Assembly (NCBI GenBank): GCA_000720535.1
Contig: JOAZ01000007.1
Coordinates: forward strand, 124,001 to 188,000
DNA length: 64,000 bases
Direction of reading: 5' to 3'
Origin: Streptomyces halstedii
GTDB lineage: Bacteria; Actinomycetota; Actinomycetes; Streptomycetales; Streptomycetaceae
Shown here: positions 15,594-24,592 of the stretch, piece by piece
How positions within the stretch are numbered: the first letter of the stretch is position 1
Layout of the letters: the number at the start of each line of letters is the position of its first letter
Made by a program: the position numbers and the translations under genes
The notes under the pieces: model-generated
Database searches by the model: none
What the model saw: the letters and a program-made list of their open reading frames with translations, nothing else
Told to the model about the DNA's origin: nothing

Positions 15594-16574
15594 CTATGTC
15601 CCGACGCGATCGTCGCCTCTTGTACGGACGTCCCCGCGGCGCCCCGTACCCCGGCCCGCACGCTGGGTGGCGGCGATGCACACCAGTACGGCCACCGCGG
15701 CCACCGGCGCGGCGGCGGAGACCTCCTCGCCCAGGGCCAGGAACGACCAGATCAGCGTCAGCAGCGGCTGGGCCAGCTGGAGCTGGCTGGCCCGGGGCAC
15801 CCCGATCTCCGCCATGCCCCGGTACCAGACGTACAGGCCGAGGAAGGTGGAGCCGCCCGCCACCCAGACGAGCCCCACGAGCCCGTGCGCGGTGAGGTGG
15901 ACCGGCTCGAAGGGCAGGGCCACCGCGGCGCCCGCCACCGCGAGCGGCAGGGCGAGGAGGAGTGCCCAGCCGATGACCTGCCAGCCCGGCATCAGCCCGG
16001 CCAGCCGCCCGCCCTCGGTGTATCCGGCGGCACAGACGAGCAGCGCCCCGAAGAGGTACAGGTCGCCGCCGGAGAGCGAGCCTCCGCTCTGCTGGACCGT
16101 GAAGGCGATGACCACGGCGGCCCCGGCGAGCGCGGCGGTCCAGAAGGCGCGCGGCGGACGCGAACCGGTGCGCAGCGACGCGAACAGTGCCGTGGTCAGC
16201 GGCAGCAGACCCACCACGACCGCCGCGTGCGAGCTGGTCGAGGTCTGGAGCGCCAGCGTGGTCAGCAGCGGGAACCCCACGACCACACCGCCCGCGACGA
16301 CCGCCAGTCCGGCCAGATGCTCCCGCGCCGGCGGCGGCACCCGGCCCGCCAGCAGGGCCGCGCCCGCGATCAGGGCGGCGAGCACACTGCGCACCGCGAC
16401 CAGGGACCAGGGCCCGAAGCTCTCCAGACCCCACACCGTGGAGGGGAAGGTCAGGGAGAAGGCGACGACGCCGAGTCCGGCGAGCAGGACCCCTCGGCCG
16501 GCCCGTACCGGAGCCTTCGCACCCGGATCGAGCGCTATCGTGGTGTGCGCGGTAGCGCTATCCTCTGCTGTCAT
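15594..16574 (-). CDS. EamA/DMT-family transporter
   Basis: A 326-residue integral membrane protein with about ten predicted helices in two EamA repeats (about residues 28-150 and 165-300). Helices such as AGLGVVAFSLTFPSTVWGL and GLVWVAGGSTFLGLYVWYRG are typical of drug/metabolite exporters. Its ATG overlaps the divergent MocR regulator's ATG within a single CATG, so its expression is probably controlled by that regulator. The AGCGCTATC direct repeats of the shared control region lie inside its first codons. The C-terminal tail is basic and short. The cargo is unknown; amino-acid or vitamin-like export is common for pairs of this kind. Confidence 0.88.
   Translation of the reverse strand: MTAEDSATAHTTIALDPGAKAPVRAGRGVLLAGLGVVAFSLTFPSTVWGLESFGPWSLVAVRSVLAALIAGAALLAGRVPPPAREHLAGLAVVAGGVVVGFPLLTTLALQTSTSSHAAVVVGLLPLTTALFASLRTGSRPPRAFWTAALAGAAVVIAFTVQQSGGSLSGGDLYLFGALLVCAAGYTEGGRLAGLMPGWQVIGWALLLALPLAVAGAAVALPFEPVHLTAHGLVGLVWVAGGSTFLGLYVWYRGMAEIGVPRASQLQLAQPLLTLIWSFLALGEEVSAAAPVAAVAVLVCIAATQRAGRGTGRRGDVRTRGDDRVGT
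16531..16562. promoter_or_regulatory. Direct-repeat operator candidate for the MocR regulator
   Basis: AGCGCTATC occurs at 16531-16539 and 16554-16562, 23 bases apart in register (about two helical turns), just before the MocR start and inside the first codons of the divergent transporter. MocR/PdxR-type regulators are known to bind spaced direct repeats. Confidence 0.55.
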
Positions 16575-18018
16575 GCAAGAGCGTAGCAGTGTGGCGGAGT
16601 TGGTGAATGCGCTGAAGAGTGAGCTGGAGCGCTACTCACCTGGTGGAAAGCTGCCGTCCAGCCGGGCCCTCGTCGAACGTTTCCGGGTCAGCCCGGTCAC
16701 CGTCTCCCGGGCGGTCGCGCAGCTCGCCGCCGAAGGGCTCGTCGTCACCCGCCCCGGTTCCGGCGCCTTCCGGGCCGAGCCCCGCACCGGCGTACCCGAA
16801 CCCGGGGACACCTCCTGGCAGGAGGTCTCCCTCAGCGGCGACGGCGGCCCCGAGGCCGTGCCCCGCACCGTCGACTCCTCCGGCCTCCTCACCACCCTCG
16901 TCGCACCGCCCTCCGGGATCATCGAGCTCAACGGCGGCTATCTGCACCCCGGACTCCAGCCCGAACGGGCGCTCGCCGCCGCCCTGGCGCGGGCGGGCCG
17001 CCGGCCGGGCGCCTGGAGCCGCCCTCCCATGGACGGGCTGCGTGAACTGCGGGCCTGGTTCGCCCGCGAGATCGGACCCGCCCACTCCGGGGACGACGTC
17101 CTGATCACCGCCGGTGGGCAGAGCGCCCTGGCCGTCGCCCTGCGCGCCCTCGCCCCGCCCGGCGCCCCCGTCCTGGTGGAGTCGCCGACGTACACGGGCC
17201 TGCTGGCCGCCGCCCGCGCCACCGGACTGCGCCCGGTCCCCGTGCCGGTGGACCCCGACGGGGTCCGCCCCGACCTGCTCGAAGCCGCCTTCCGGGCCAC
17301 CGGGGCACGGGTCTTCGTCTGCCAGCCGCTGTTCCAGAACCCGACCGGCGCGACCCTCGCGGCCGGGCGCCGCGCACAGGTCGTGCGGGCCGCCCGCGCC
17401 GCGGGCGCCTTCGTCGTCGAGGACGACTTCGCCCGCCGCCTCGTCCACCACGACGCGGGCCCGCTGCCCGAACCCCTGGCCGCCCACGACCCGGACGGCG
17501 TCGTCGTCCACGTCCGCTCCCTCACCAAGATCACCTCACCCAGCCTGCGGGTCGGCGCGCTCGCCGCCCGCGGCCCGGTCCTGGAACGGCTGCGCGCCCT
17601 CCAGGCCGTGGACAGCTTCTTCGTGCCGCGCCCGCTCCAGGAGGCCGCCCTCGAACTCGTCGGCTCCCCCTCCTGGGCGCGCCACCTGCACACCGTCTCC
17701 GCCGAACTCGGCGCCCGCCGTACCGCGATGACGGCCGCCCTGCGCACCCGGCTGCCCGAACTCACCCTCAACCACGTCCCGTCGGGCGGCGGGAGCCTCT
17801 GGCTCCGGCTCCCCGGCCCGGCCGCCGACGAACCCGCCCTCGTCTCCGCCGCCCTGCGGGCCGGGGTCGCCGTGGCGCCCGGCCGTCCGTACCACTGCGC
17901 CGAACCCCCGGCCGGACACATCCGGCTGAGCTTCGCCGCCGTCTCGGGGGCCGCCGAGATCGCCGAGGGCGTACGCCGGCTGCGCACCGCCGCCGACGAG
18001 CTGCGCACCGGGGGCTGA
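16573..18018 (+). CDS. MocR-type GntR/aminotransferase-like transcriptional regulator
   Basis: A 481-residue regulator. The N-terminal GntR winged helix (about residues 1-75) reads AELVNALKSELERYSPGGKLPSSRALVERFRVSPVTVSRAVAQLAAEGLV. The remainder is a fold-type I aminotransferase-like domain with FQNPTG, VVEDDFARRL and the PLP-lysine region SLTKITSPSLRVGAL. Such proteins sense PLP or an amino-acid aldimine and usually activate a divergent gene. Here the divergent neighbour is the EamA exporter, and the two ATGs overlap in CATG. There is no room for a leader, so the mRNA is likely leaderless or begins inside the transporter gene. Confidence 0.92.
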   Translation: MQERSSVAELVNALKSELERYSPGGKLPSSRALVERFRVSPVTVSRAVAQLAAEGLVVTRPGSGAFRAEPRTGVPEPGDTSWQEVSLSGDGGPEAVPRTVDSSGLLTTLVAPPSGIIELNGGYLHPGLQPERALAAALARAGRRPGAWSRPPMDGLRELRAWFAREIGPAHSGDDVLITAGGQSALAVALRALAPPGAPVLVESPTYTGLLAAARATGLRPVPVPVDPDGVRPDLLEAAFRATGARVFVCQPLFQNPTGATLAAGRRAQVVRAARAAGAFVVEDDFARRLVHHDAGPLPEPLAAHDPDGVVVHVRSLTKITSPSLRVGALAARGPVLERLRALQAVDSFFVPRPLQEAALELVGSPSWARHLHTVSAELGARRTAMTAALRTRLPELTLNHVPSGGGSLWLRLPGPAADEPALVSAALRAGVAVAPGRPYHCAEPPAGHIRLSFAAVSGAAEIAEGVRRLRTAADELRTGG

Positions 18019-18126
18019 CCTCCCCGCGGCCGCGCCCCGCGCGCGGCGTGCCCCGGCCGGGATTCGGTACGGAGGCCTCCCGGATATGGCCGACGCGCGG
18101 CGGCCCCGGGCGATAGCCTCCCCCGC

Positions 18127-18564
18127 ATGACCGACCACGCCACGCCCCAGGGGCGTTACGAGATCTCCCCGGACCCCTCCCGGCTCGACGCCGCCCGCAT
18201 CCACCACTGGCTCTCCACGGACGCCTACTGGGCCCTCGGCCGCACCCGAGGGCAACAGGACCGGGCGATAGCCGGATCCCTCAACTTCGGTGCCTACGAC
18301 CGCGCCTCGGGCACCCAGGCCGGCTACGCCCGGGTGGTGACCGACCACGCGTCCTTCGCCTGGGTCTGCGACGTGTACGTGGACCCCGAAGCCCGGGGCC
18401 ACGGCCTGGGGACCCGCCTCGTGACCGCCGTCCGCGACCACCTGACCCCGCTGGGGGTACGCAGGTTCCTGCTCGCCACCAAGGACGCCCACGGGGTGTA
18501 CGCCAAGCTCGGATTCGAGCCCCTCGCGGAACCGGACATGTGGATGGCCCTCCAGGTGAACTGA
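18127..18564 (+). CDS. GNAT-family N-acetyltransferase
   Basis: A 145-residue single-domain acetyltransferase. The acetyl-CoA-binding motif A is clear: VCDVYVDPEARGHGLGTRLVTAVRDHLTPLGVRRFLLATKDAHGVYAKLGFEPL. The N-terminus (YEISPDPSRLDAARIHHWLSTDAYWALGRT) matches a widespread small GNAT type whose substrate is unknown. The ATG has no Shine-Dalgarno; a TAGCCT close upstream (18114-18119) suggests a leaderless transcript. It lies 68 bases before the degenerate phosphatase gene and may be cotranscribed with it. Confidence 0.87.
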   Translation: MTDHATPQGRYEISPDPSRLDAARIHHWLSTDAYWALGRTRGQQDRAIAGSLNFGAYDRASGTQAGYARVVTDHASFAWVCDVYVDPEARGHGLGTRLVTAVRDHLTPLGVRRFLLATKDAHGVYAKLGFEPLAEPDMWMALQVN

Positions 18565-18632
18565 CCCACGGCATCCGACGGCGCCGCACCGCCCTCTTGA
18601 CCGGGGCGGCGCCGCGCTCCACGATCGCGGCC

Positions 18633-19208
18633 ATGAGTGTTCGGGTCTCGCTGGTCGCCGCAGCACGTACCTCCCCACCGCTCGCCGAGCGTTTCGACGA
18701 CGACCGGCCGCTCGACCACGCCGGCTGGCGCGAGATCCAGCTCGTCGCGCACACCCTCGTCCCGCTGGGCGCCGCCGAGCTGCGCTACTGCTCGCCCGCC
18801 CCGCGCAGCCGCGCCACCGGCGACGCCCTCGGCTTCGCCCCGCTCCTGCAACCCGCCCTGCGCGACTGCGACATGGGCCGGTGGCGCGAGCTGACCCTGG
18901 GCGAGGTGGCCGCCCGTGAACCGGCCGCCATGAGCGCCTGGATCGCGGACCCGCGTTCCGCCCCGCACGGCGGAGAGCCCCTGACGGCGTTCATCTCCCG
19001 GATAGGGGGCTGGCTCGACACCCGGCCGGTCCAGGACGGCTTCGTCGTCGCGGTCGCCGAACCCGCCGTCGTCCGCGCGGCCCTGGTCTACGCCCTGGGG
19101 GCGCCGCCCTCGGCGTACTGGCACGTGGACGTCCGGCCGCTGTCCGTGACCACCATCGCGGGGCTGCCCGGCCGCTGGCACCTCAGCGTGGAAGCGCTCC
19201 CAGGCTGA
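18633..19208 (+). CDS. Histidine-phosphatase-family protein lacking both catalytic His (pseudo-enzyme)
   Basis: A 191-residue protein with the fold and order of the histidine phosphatase superfamily: LVAAARTSPP at the N-terminus, RYCSPAPRSRATGDALGF (the Arg pocket), LRDCDMGRWRELTLGEV (the usual D-x-G-x-WEG segment), and VVAVAEPAVVRAALVYALGAPP near the C-terminus. In active enzymes the first block reads L-V-R-H-G-E-T and the last contains S-H-G. Here RHG is AAA-like and the second His is Glu, so phosphohistidine chemistry should be impossible. It may be a binding or regulatory derivative. The ATG at 18633 gives the usual N-terminus. Confidence 0.75.
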   Translation: MSVRVSLVAAARTSPPLAERFDDDRPLDHAGWREIQLVAHTLVPLGAAELRYCSPAPRSRATGDALGFAPLLQPALRDCDMGRWRELTLGEVAAREPAAMSAWIADPRSAPHGGEPLTAFISRIGGWLDTRPVQDGFVVAVAEPAVVRAALVYALGAPPSAYWHVDVRPLSVTTIAGLPGRWHLSVEALPG

Positions 19209-19319
19209 CCGGCCGCGCCGAGGCCGCGTACCGGTGGCGCGCGGACCCTTCCCGGCGGTCCGACCGGTCGGTACGGTGCGTGCCCGGTAGGGTGCGCAGC
19301 CCCGAGTCGAGGAGAGCCC

Positions 19320-20483
19320 GTGTCGCGGATCCATGGCCACTGTGACCCCCGCTTCACCGCCGTGCGCGACGCGTTCGCCGGGAACTTCGCCGTCCACGAC
19401 GAACTGGGCGCGGCCGTCACCGTCCTCCTCGACGGCGAGCCGGTGGTGGACCTCTGGGGCGGCTGGGCCGACGCGGGCCGCACCCGCCCCTGGGAGCGCG
19501 ACACCGTCGTCAACGTGTGGTCCACGACGAAGGGGCCGACCGCCCTGTGCGCGCACATCCTGGCCGACCGGGGTCAGCTGGACCTGGACGCGCCCGTGTC
19601 GGCCTACTGGCCCGAATTCGCCGCCGCCAGCAAGGAGTCGGTCCGTGTACGCCACCTGCTGTCGCACCGCTCCGGCGTCGCCGGGCTGCGTGAGCCGCAC
19701 ACCCTGGCCGCGCTGTACGACTGGGAGGCGACCACGGCCGCGCTCGCGGCCACCGCACCCTGGTGGGAGCCCGGCACCCGCTCCGGGTACCACGCCCTCG
19801 CCTACGGCTTCCTGGTCGGGGAGGTCGTCCGCCGGATCACCGGCCTGCTGCCCGGTGCCTTCCTGCGCCAGGAGGTCACCGGGCCGCTGGACATCGACTT
19901 CACCATCGGCCGCCCGGAACAGGACGCGCACCGGGTCGCCGAACTCGTCCGGCCCGCCGCGGTCGTACGCGAACAGGCCGCCCTCTTCGCCCGGATGGAG
20001 CCGGTGGCCATCGCCTCCCTGCTCAACCCCGGTACGGGGACCGAGGCCGCCAACACCCCCGAGTGGCGCGCCGCCGAGATCCCCGCCGCCAACGGCCACG
20101 GCACCGCCCGCGCGGTCGCCGCCCTCTACGGGATCATCGCCGGACGCGGCAGCCTCGACGGCCGGCGGATCCTGTCCGAACAGGCCGCCGAACGGGTCCG
20201 CGAGGGCCAGGGCAGCTGCCGCGACCTGGTGCTGGGCACCGGCTTCACGCACGAGACCGAGCTGGGCCTCGGCCTCTGGCTCAGCGGCCCGAACGGCTCC
20301 TACGGCCCCAACCCGCGCGCCGTGGGCCACGACGGGGCGGGGGGCTCCTGCGGCCTCGCCGACCCCGAGGCCGGGATCGCCCTGGGCTACGTCATGAACC
20401 GGATGGGCCCGCGCATCGCCGACGACCCCCGCAAGGCGGCCCTGGTCGACGCGGTGTACGGCGCGCTGGAGAAGGCCGGGTAG
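19320..20483 (+). CDS. Serine hydrolase of the beta-lactamase/EstB family
   Basis: A 387-residue serine hydrolase resembling class C-like esterases. The nucleophile motif STTK (Ser68-x-x-Lys71) follows WERDTVVNVW. A YHALAYG segment supplies the Tyr, and the C-terminal GHDGAGGSCG corresponds to the KTG-like box. RVRHLLSHRSGVAGL is a strongly conserved family block. No signal peptide is visible, so it is probably cytosolic and hydrolyses esters or amides rather than cell-wall peptides. The GTG at 19320 follows CGAGGAGAG. It is convergent with the response regulator, only 25 bases apart. Confidence 0.87.
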   Translation: MSRIHGHCDPRFTAVRDAFAGNFAVHDELGAAVTVLLDGEPVVDLWGGWADAGRTRPWERDTVVNVWSTTKGPTALCAHILADRGQLDLDAPVSAYWPEFAAASKESVRVRHLLSHRSGVAGLREPHTLAALYDWEATTAALAATAPWWEPGTRSGYHALAYGFLVGEVVRRITGLLPGAFLRQEVTGPLDIDFTIGRPEQDAHRVAELVRPAAVVREQAALFARMEPVAIASLLNPGTGTEAANTPEWRAAEIPAANGHGTARAVAALYGIIAGRGSLDGRRILSEQAAERVREGQGSCRDLVLGTGFTHETELGLGLWLSGPNGSYGPNPRAVGHDGAGGSCGLADPEAGIALGYVMNRMGPRIADDPRKAALVDAVYGALEKAG

Positions 20484-20508
20484 CGGGGCCGCCGCCCGTG
20501 GGCGGGGC

Positions 20509-21177
20509 TCAGTAGCCCGTCGGGCGCACCAGCCCCGTCTCGTACGCGTGCACCGCGGCCTGGGTGCGGTCGCGCAGGCCGAGCTTGACCAGGATGCGGC
20601 TCACATGGGTCTTCACGGTCTGCTCCGCGACGACCAGCCGGCCGGCTATCTCCGCGTTGGACAGGCCCTGCGCGATGAGGGACAGCACCTCCGTCTCCCG
20701 CTCCGTCAGGCCTTCGGCCCGGTCCCCGCCCGGCGCGCGCGGGGCCGTGCTGACCCGGGAGAACTCCGCGATCAGCCGCTTGGTGATGTTCGGGGCGAGC
20801 AGCGCGTCCCCGGCCGCCACCACCCTTACCGCGTGGGCCAGTTCGTCGGCCGAGGCGTCCTTCAGCAGGAAGCCGGAGGCGCCCGCGCGCAGGGCCTCGT
20901 ACACGTACTCGTCGAGGTCGAAGGTGGTCAGCACCAGGACCTTGACCGGGGTTGCGGAGTCCCGGGCGATGCGGCGGGTGGCGTCGATGCCGCCGAGCCG
21001 GGGCATCCGGATGTCCATCAGGACGACGTCGGGGGCGAGTTCCGCGACCTGCTCGACCGCGTCCACCCCGTCCACGGCCTGGCCGACCACCTCGATGCCG
21101 GGCTCCGCGCCGAGCAGCACCGTGAATCCCTGACGGACCATCATCTGGTCGTCGGCGATCAGCACGCGGATGGTCAC
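20509..21177 (-). CDS. NarL/LuxR-type response regulator
   Basis: A 222-residue two-component regulator. The receiver domain (residues 1-120) has acidic pair DD at 9-10, phospho-acceptor Asp55 in VVLMDIRMP, the Thr switch in VLVLTTF and the Lys in FLLKDAS. The C-terminal LuxR helix-turn-helix reads LTERETEVLSLIAQGLSNAEIAGRLVVAEQTVKTHVSRIL. The GTG start at 21177 overlaps the kinase stop (GTGA), so regulator and kinase are translationally coupled. It is the last gene of the four-gene overlapping operon starting at 24592. Its targets are not known. Confidence 0.93.
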   Translation of the reverse strand: MTIRVLIADDQMMVRQGFTVLLGAEPGIEVVGQAVDGVDAVEQVAELAPDVVLMDIRMPRLGGIDATRRIARDSATPVKVLVLTTFDLDEYVYEALRAGASGFLLKDASADELAHAVRVVAAGDALLAPNITKRLIAEFSRVSTAPRAPGGDRAEGLTERETEVLSLIAQGLSNAEIAGRLVVAEQTVKTHVSRILVKLGLRDRTQAAVHAYETGLVRPTGY

Positions 21178-22478
21178 GAGGGGTCCTCCAGGGGGAGCGT
21201 CGCCATGACTTCGTAGCCCCCGCCGGGGGTCGGGCCGTGGGTGAGGTCGCCGCCGAGCAGGGCGGCGCGTTCGTACATGCCGAGCAGCCCGTGCCCGGCA
21301 CCGGCGGCGGGTGCGGCGGGCTCGCGGGGGGCGGAGTTGGTGACCCGCACCGTGACGGCGGCCGTGTGGTAGCAGACCTCCACCCGCGCGCGGGCGCCCG
21401 GCGCGTGCCGCATCACGTTGCTGAGCGCCTCCTGGGTGACGCGGTACGCCGACAGCCCCACGCCGGGCGGCAGTTGCCGGGGGACGCCAGTGGTGCGGGC
21501 CGTCACGTCCACCCCGGCCGCCCGCACCGTGCCGACCAGCTCGTCCACCCGGTCCAGCGTGGGCTGCGGGGCGTGCCGTACGCCGTCGGCGAGTGCGTCC
21601 TCCGCGCGCAGCACGCCGAGTACCCGGCGCAGCTCCGTCAGCGCCTCCACGGCGTTCTCCCGGATGCCCGCCAGGTTCGCCCTCAGCTCCTCGGACGGGT
21701 GGTCGACGAGGTGCGGCGCGACCTGCGCCTGGATCGAGATCACCGACATGTGGTGGGCGACCACGTCGTGCAGCTCGCGGGCGATCCGGTTGCGCTCCTC
21801 CAGGAGCGTGCGCCGGGCGCGTTCCTCCGCCGTCAGCTCCGACTGCTCCACCAGCTCTGTGCGGGCCACCCGCAGCGCGCGCAGCGCGGCGCCGATCACC
21901 ACGGCGGTGACGAGGACGAGGAACGCCCGGTCCAGCGCGTGGTCGTGGCGCTGGGTGTGGTACGCGGCCGCGAGCGCCCCGGTGACCAGGCTGACCACGA
22001 GCGCGGTGGCCGCCCGGCGCGGGGGGACCCGCAGCGCCAGCAGGAACAGGGCGCCGCTCTGGAGCGCGATGTCGGGCACGGCCGGGAAGGCGTCCGTCGG
22101 GGGCAGCACCGGCTCCGAGAGCCGCACGCTGACGACCATGAGGACCAGCGACACCCACCAGGCGTACAGCGGCCGGGACAGGCCGGCGATCAGCGTCGCG
22201 GACTGGAGGACGGCGAACAGCACCACGGACGCGGGGACGCCCGCGCCGGGCGGGATCAGGTCGTACACGTGGAACAGCGTGACGGTCGCCGCGGCGAGGA
22301 CCAGCAGCATCGCGAACACCGGCCGCCACACCGGCGACCCCGGCCGGCCCGGGGCGGGCAGCGGGTCGACGGGTGACGCCCACAGGTCCTCGTACAGCGT
22401 GCGCGGCAGCCGTCGCAGCCGGACCACCAGCCGCCGCCCCGCCCCCGCCGCCCCCGTCATGGCGCTCAGCTTAGACAT
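21174..22478 (-). CDS. NarL-family sensor histidine kinase
   Basis: A 434-residue membrane kinase. The N-terminal half has several hydrophobic segments (about residues 50-190). A HisKA_3 dimerisation domain follows with ERNRIARELHDVVAHHMSVISIQAQ, in which ELHDV carries the phospho-His, and then an HATPase domain with ALSNVMRHAPGARA, VTNSAP and GHGLLGMYERAALLGG. It pairs with the response regulator immediately downstream (four-base overlap). Its start overlaps the end of the membrane acyltransferase gene by eight bases, so envelope-modifying enzymes and sensor are made together. Confidence 0.92.
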   Translation of the reverse strand: MSKLSAMTGAAGAGRRLVVRLRRLPRTLYEDLWASPVDPLPAPGRPGSPVWRPVFAMLLVLAAATVTLFHVYDLIPPGAGVPASVVLFAVLQSATLIAGLSRPLYAWWVSLVLMVVSVRLSEPVLPPTDAFPAVPDIALQSGALFLLALRVPPRRAATALVVSLVTGALAAAYHTQRHDHALDRAFLVLVTAVVIGAALRALRVARTELVEQSELTAEERARRTLLEERNRIARELHDVVAHHMSVISIQAQVAPHLVDHPSEELRANLAGIRENAVEALTELRRVLGVLRAEDALADGVRHAPQPTLDRVDELVGTVRAAGVDVTARTTGVPRQLPPGVGLSAYRVTQEALSNVMRHAPGARARVEVCYHTAAVTVRVTNSAPREPAAPAAGAGHGLLGMYERAALLGGDLTHGPTPGGGYEVMATLPLEDPS

Positions 22479-23643
22479 GGCGTGATTCCCTGACCCGGGC
22501 CGGGGAGCCGGTGCGCACCACCGTCGAACGGCCGCCGCCCCGCGTCTCGTACGGCCCGAACACCGTCCGGAGCACCAGCAACACCGCCGCGAACACCGGC
22601 AGCCAGGCCAGCCGGGCCAGCACCCAGCCGGGGGAGTCGGGCACGGTGTGCAGGCCGGGCAGCGGGCCCCCCAGGAACAGGGCGGTGGAGGTGACGGTGA
22701 TCATCGCGGTCTGGTGCCACAGGAATATCGTCATCGCGGACAGGTTCACCAGTGCCACCGCCGCCCATACCGCGGGCCGGGCCAGCACCCGGCGCAACGG
22801 CCCGAGCAGCAGCAGCGCGCCACCGCACTGGGCCAGCCCGAAGGCCACCGCGGCGAGGGTCGGCGGGTCCAGGTTGGAGAGGGTGCTCCCGGGCACCCCG
22901 ACCATGGAGGCCGGATATCCGGCGAACAGCACCAGCCCGGCCGCGGCCGCCGCACCCCCGGCCAGCAGTACCCACGCGGTCCTGCGGTCACGCAGCCCGC
23001 CCCGGGCCCACGCGGCCCCCAGGCTGTACGGGACCAGCCAGCCCGCCGCCACATTGATCCAGCCCAGCCAGGCCGGGCCGCCCAGCCCCAGCCGGAACAG
23101 ATCCACGTGCAGCACCACGGCGAGCGGCCACAGCGGGTGCACCCGCGCCACCAGCGGGGTGGCCGCCGTCAGCACCATGAAGACCAGCAGGAACCACAGC
23201 GGCGACCAGACCAGCTTGCCCAGCGCGCGGACGGTGTCCTGATCCACGCCGGAGGCCAGCATCACCCCGGCCGCCATGGCCCACACGGACAGGACCACCA
23301 CGACCGGGCGGAACAGCCGGGCCGTCCGGGCCCGCAGCCACCGGCCGTACGACTGGCCACCGGCCCGCGCCGAGGCGTAGCCCTTGGCCCCCACCACCCC
23401 GCCCACCAGGAAGAACACCGCGAGCGTCTGGAAGACCCAGGAGACCGGGGTGAACTCGGGCATGTACCTCAGCGGGCTCGCCCCGCGCATCGTGCCGCTG
23501 TCGGAGACCAGCGCGGTCACCAGCCAGTGGCCGCACACCACCCCCAGGATGGCGAACGCGCGCAGCGCGTCCAGGGCACGGTCGCGGCCCGGAGGCGTCG
23601 CCGCGTCGATACGGCGGACGAGGTCACGCACGCGGTCACGCAC
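22471..23643 (-). CDS. Acyltransferase-3 family membrane protein
   Basis: A 390-residue integral membrane protein with about ten helices. The start RDRALDALRAFAILGVVCGHWLV carries the R-x10-H signature of the family (the catalytic His lies in CGHW), and FFLVGGVVGAKGYASAR follows. Such enzymes O-acylate extracytoplasmic sugars, lipids or antibiotics. The C-terminal tail is basic and Arg-rich. It overlaps the upstream secreted hydrolase gene and the downstream kinase gene by eight bases each. That packing suggests a coordinated cell-envelope role, though the acceptor is unknown. Confidence 0.87.
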   Translation of the reverse strand: MRDRVRDLVRRIDAATPPGRDRALDALRAFAILGVVCGHWLVTALVSDSGTMRGASPLRYMPEFTPVSWVFQTLAVFFLVGGVVGAKGYASARAGGQSYGRWLRARTARLFRPVVVVLSVWAMAAGVMLASGVDQDTVRALGKLVWSPLWFLLVFMVLTAATPLVARVHPLWPLAVVLHVDLFRLGLGGPAWLGWINVAAGWLVPYSLGAAWARGGLRDRRTAWVLLAGGAAAAAGLVLFAGYPASMVGVPGSTLSNLDPPTLAAVAFGLAQCGGALLLLGPLRRVLARPAVWAAVALVNLSAMTIFLWHQTAMITVTSTALFLGGPLPGLHTVPDSPGWVLARLAWLPVFAAVLLVLRTVFGPYETRGGGRSTVVRTGSPARVRESRHV

Positions 23644-24592
23644 GGTCGTCCTCCGTCCCGGCGACGATCCGGGCGATGCCGCGCAGCGAGACCGAACCGC
23701 GTCGGAGGTAGTCGCTGTGTCCGGCGTCGCCCGCGTCGAAGACCTCCGCGCCGAACTCCGGCGAGACCGGGTCGGTGCCGAACCCCACGGAGGTGAAGCC
23801 CAGGTCCAGCCGCAGGTGCGGGACGTGCGCGATCCAGTCGCCGCCGCCCCGGCCGGCCCACACGGTGGCGCTCGTACCCAGGTCGGCGGCGCTCCCGGCC
23901 GAGGTCCCGGGGCTGCCGTACAGCACGAGGTCGGCGACGGCGAGGCCGGACGCGCCCCGGGCGCAGACCACCGAACCGTAGGAGTGGCAGAGCAGGGAGA
24001 TCCGCGCGCCGGGCAGCGCCGCGCCCAACTCCCGTACGAAGGAGGTCAGCCGGGGCGCGGCCTGGTCGGCCACCCCGGGTGTCACCGCCTGGGGGCTCAC
24101 CGTCGCCGGGGTCCGGTAGCCGAGCCAGGCGATGACGGCCGAGCCGCCGCCCAGCTCGTCGGTGAGCGCCTCGGCGTCCCGCTCCAGCCGCCGGTAGTGG
24201 TCGAGGTCCACGCCCGCGCCCGGCACCAGGACGGCGATCCGGGTGGCCCCGGACAGGTCACCGAAGACCTCGGCGGTGCGGCCTCCGTCGCGCCCGTCGA
24301 ACGCCAGGAAGTGGCGTCCGGAAGCCGCCATGGCCCGCAGGGACTCCGCCCGCCGCCCGTCGCCGTGGTCGACGGCCGCCCGCCGCGCGGCCCGTATCTC
24401 CTCGCGGGTGGCGGCGTACCGCGTACCCAGCGCCGTGGGGGTCGCGGCCGCCAGCGGGGCGAGGGCGGCGGGGACGGGGGCCGGAACGGCGGCGGGCCGG
24501 GCCGCCCCCGACACCGGCAGCGCGACCGCCCCGGTGGCGAGCGCGGTCAGCAGCGCTCGGCGCAGACGGTGGGTGCGTGGGCGGGACGCCAT
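23636..24592 (-). CDS. Secreted alpha/beta hydrolase (DUF1023-like)
   Basis: A 318-residue exported protein with an Arg-rich signal peptide (RLRRALLTALATGAVALPVSGAA). The mature part contains RIAVLVPGAGVDLDHY, then the nucleophile elbow LLCHSYGSVV (G/H-x-S-x-G type), and a late AGHSDYLRRGS with the catalytic His. This layout fits the DUF1023 alpha/beta hydrolase family of actinomycetes. It is the first gene of the overlapping operon with the acyltransferase and two-component system. The 200 bases upstream, to the LysR-like gene, contain no clear promoter. The substrate is unknown; an ester in the envelope is a reasonable guess. Confidence 0.82.
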   Translation of the reverse strand: MASRPRTHRLRRALLTALATGAVALPVSGAARPAAVPAPVPAALAPLAAATPTALGTRYAATREEIRAARRAAVDHGDGRRAESLRAMAASGRHFLAFDGRDGGRTAEVFGDLSGATRIAVLVPGAGVDLDHYRRLERDAEALTDELGGGSAVIAWLGYRTPATVSPQAVTPGVADQAAPRLTSFVRELGAALPGARISLLCHSYGSVVCARGASGLAVADLVLYGSPGTSAGSAADLGTSATVWAGRGGGDWIAHVPHLRLDLGFTSVGFGTDPVSPEFGAEVFDAGDAGHSDYLRRGSVSLRGIARIVAGTEDDRA

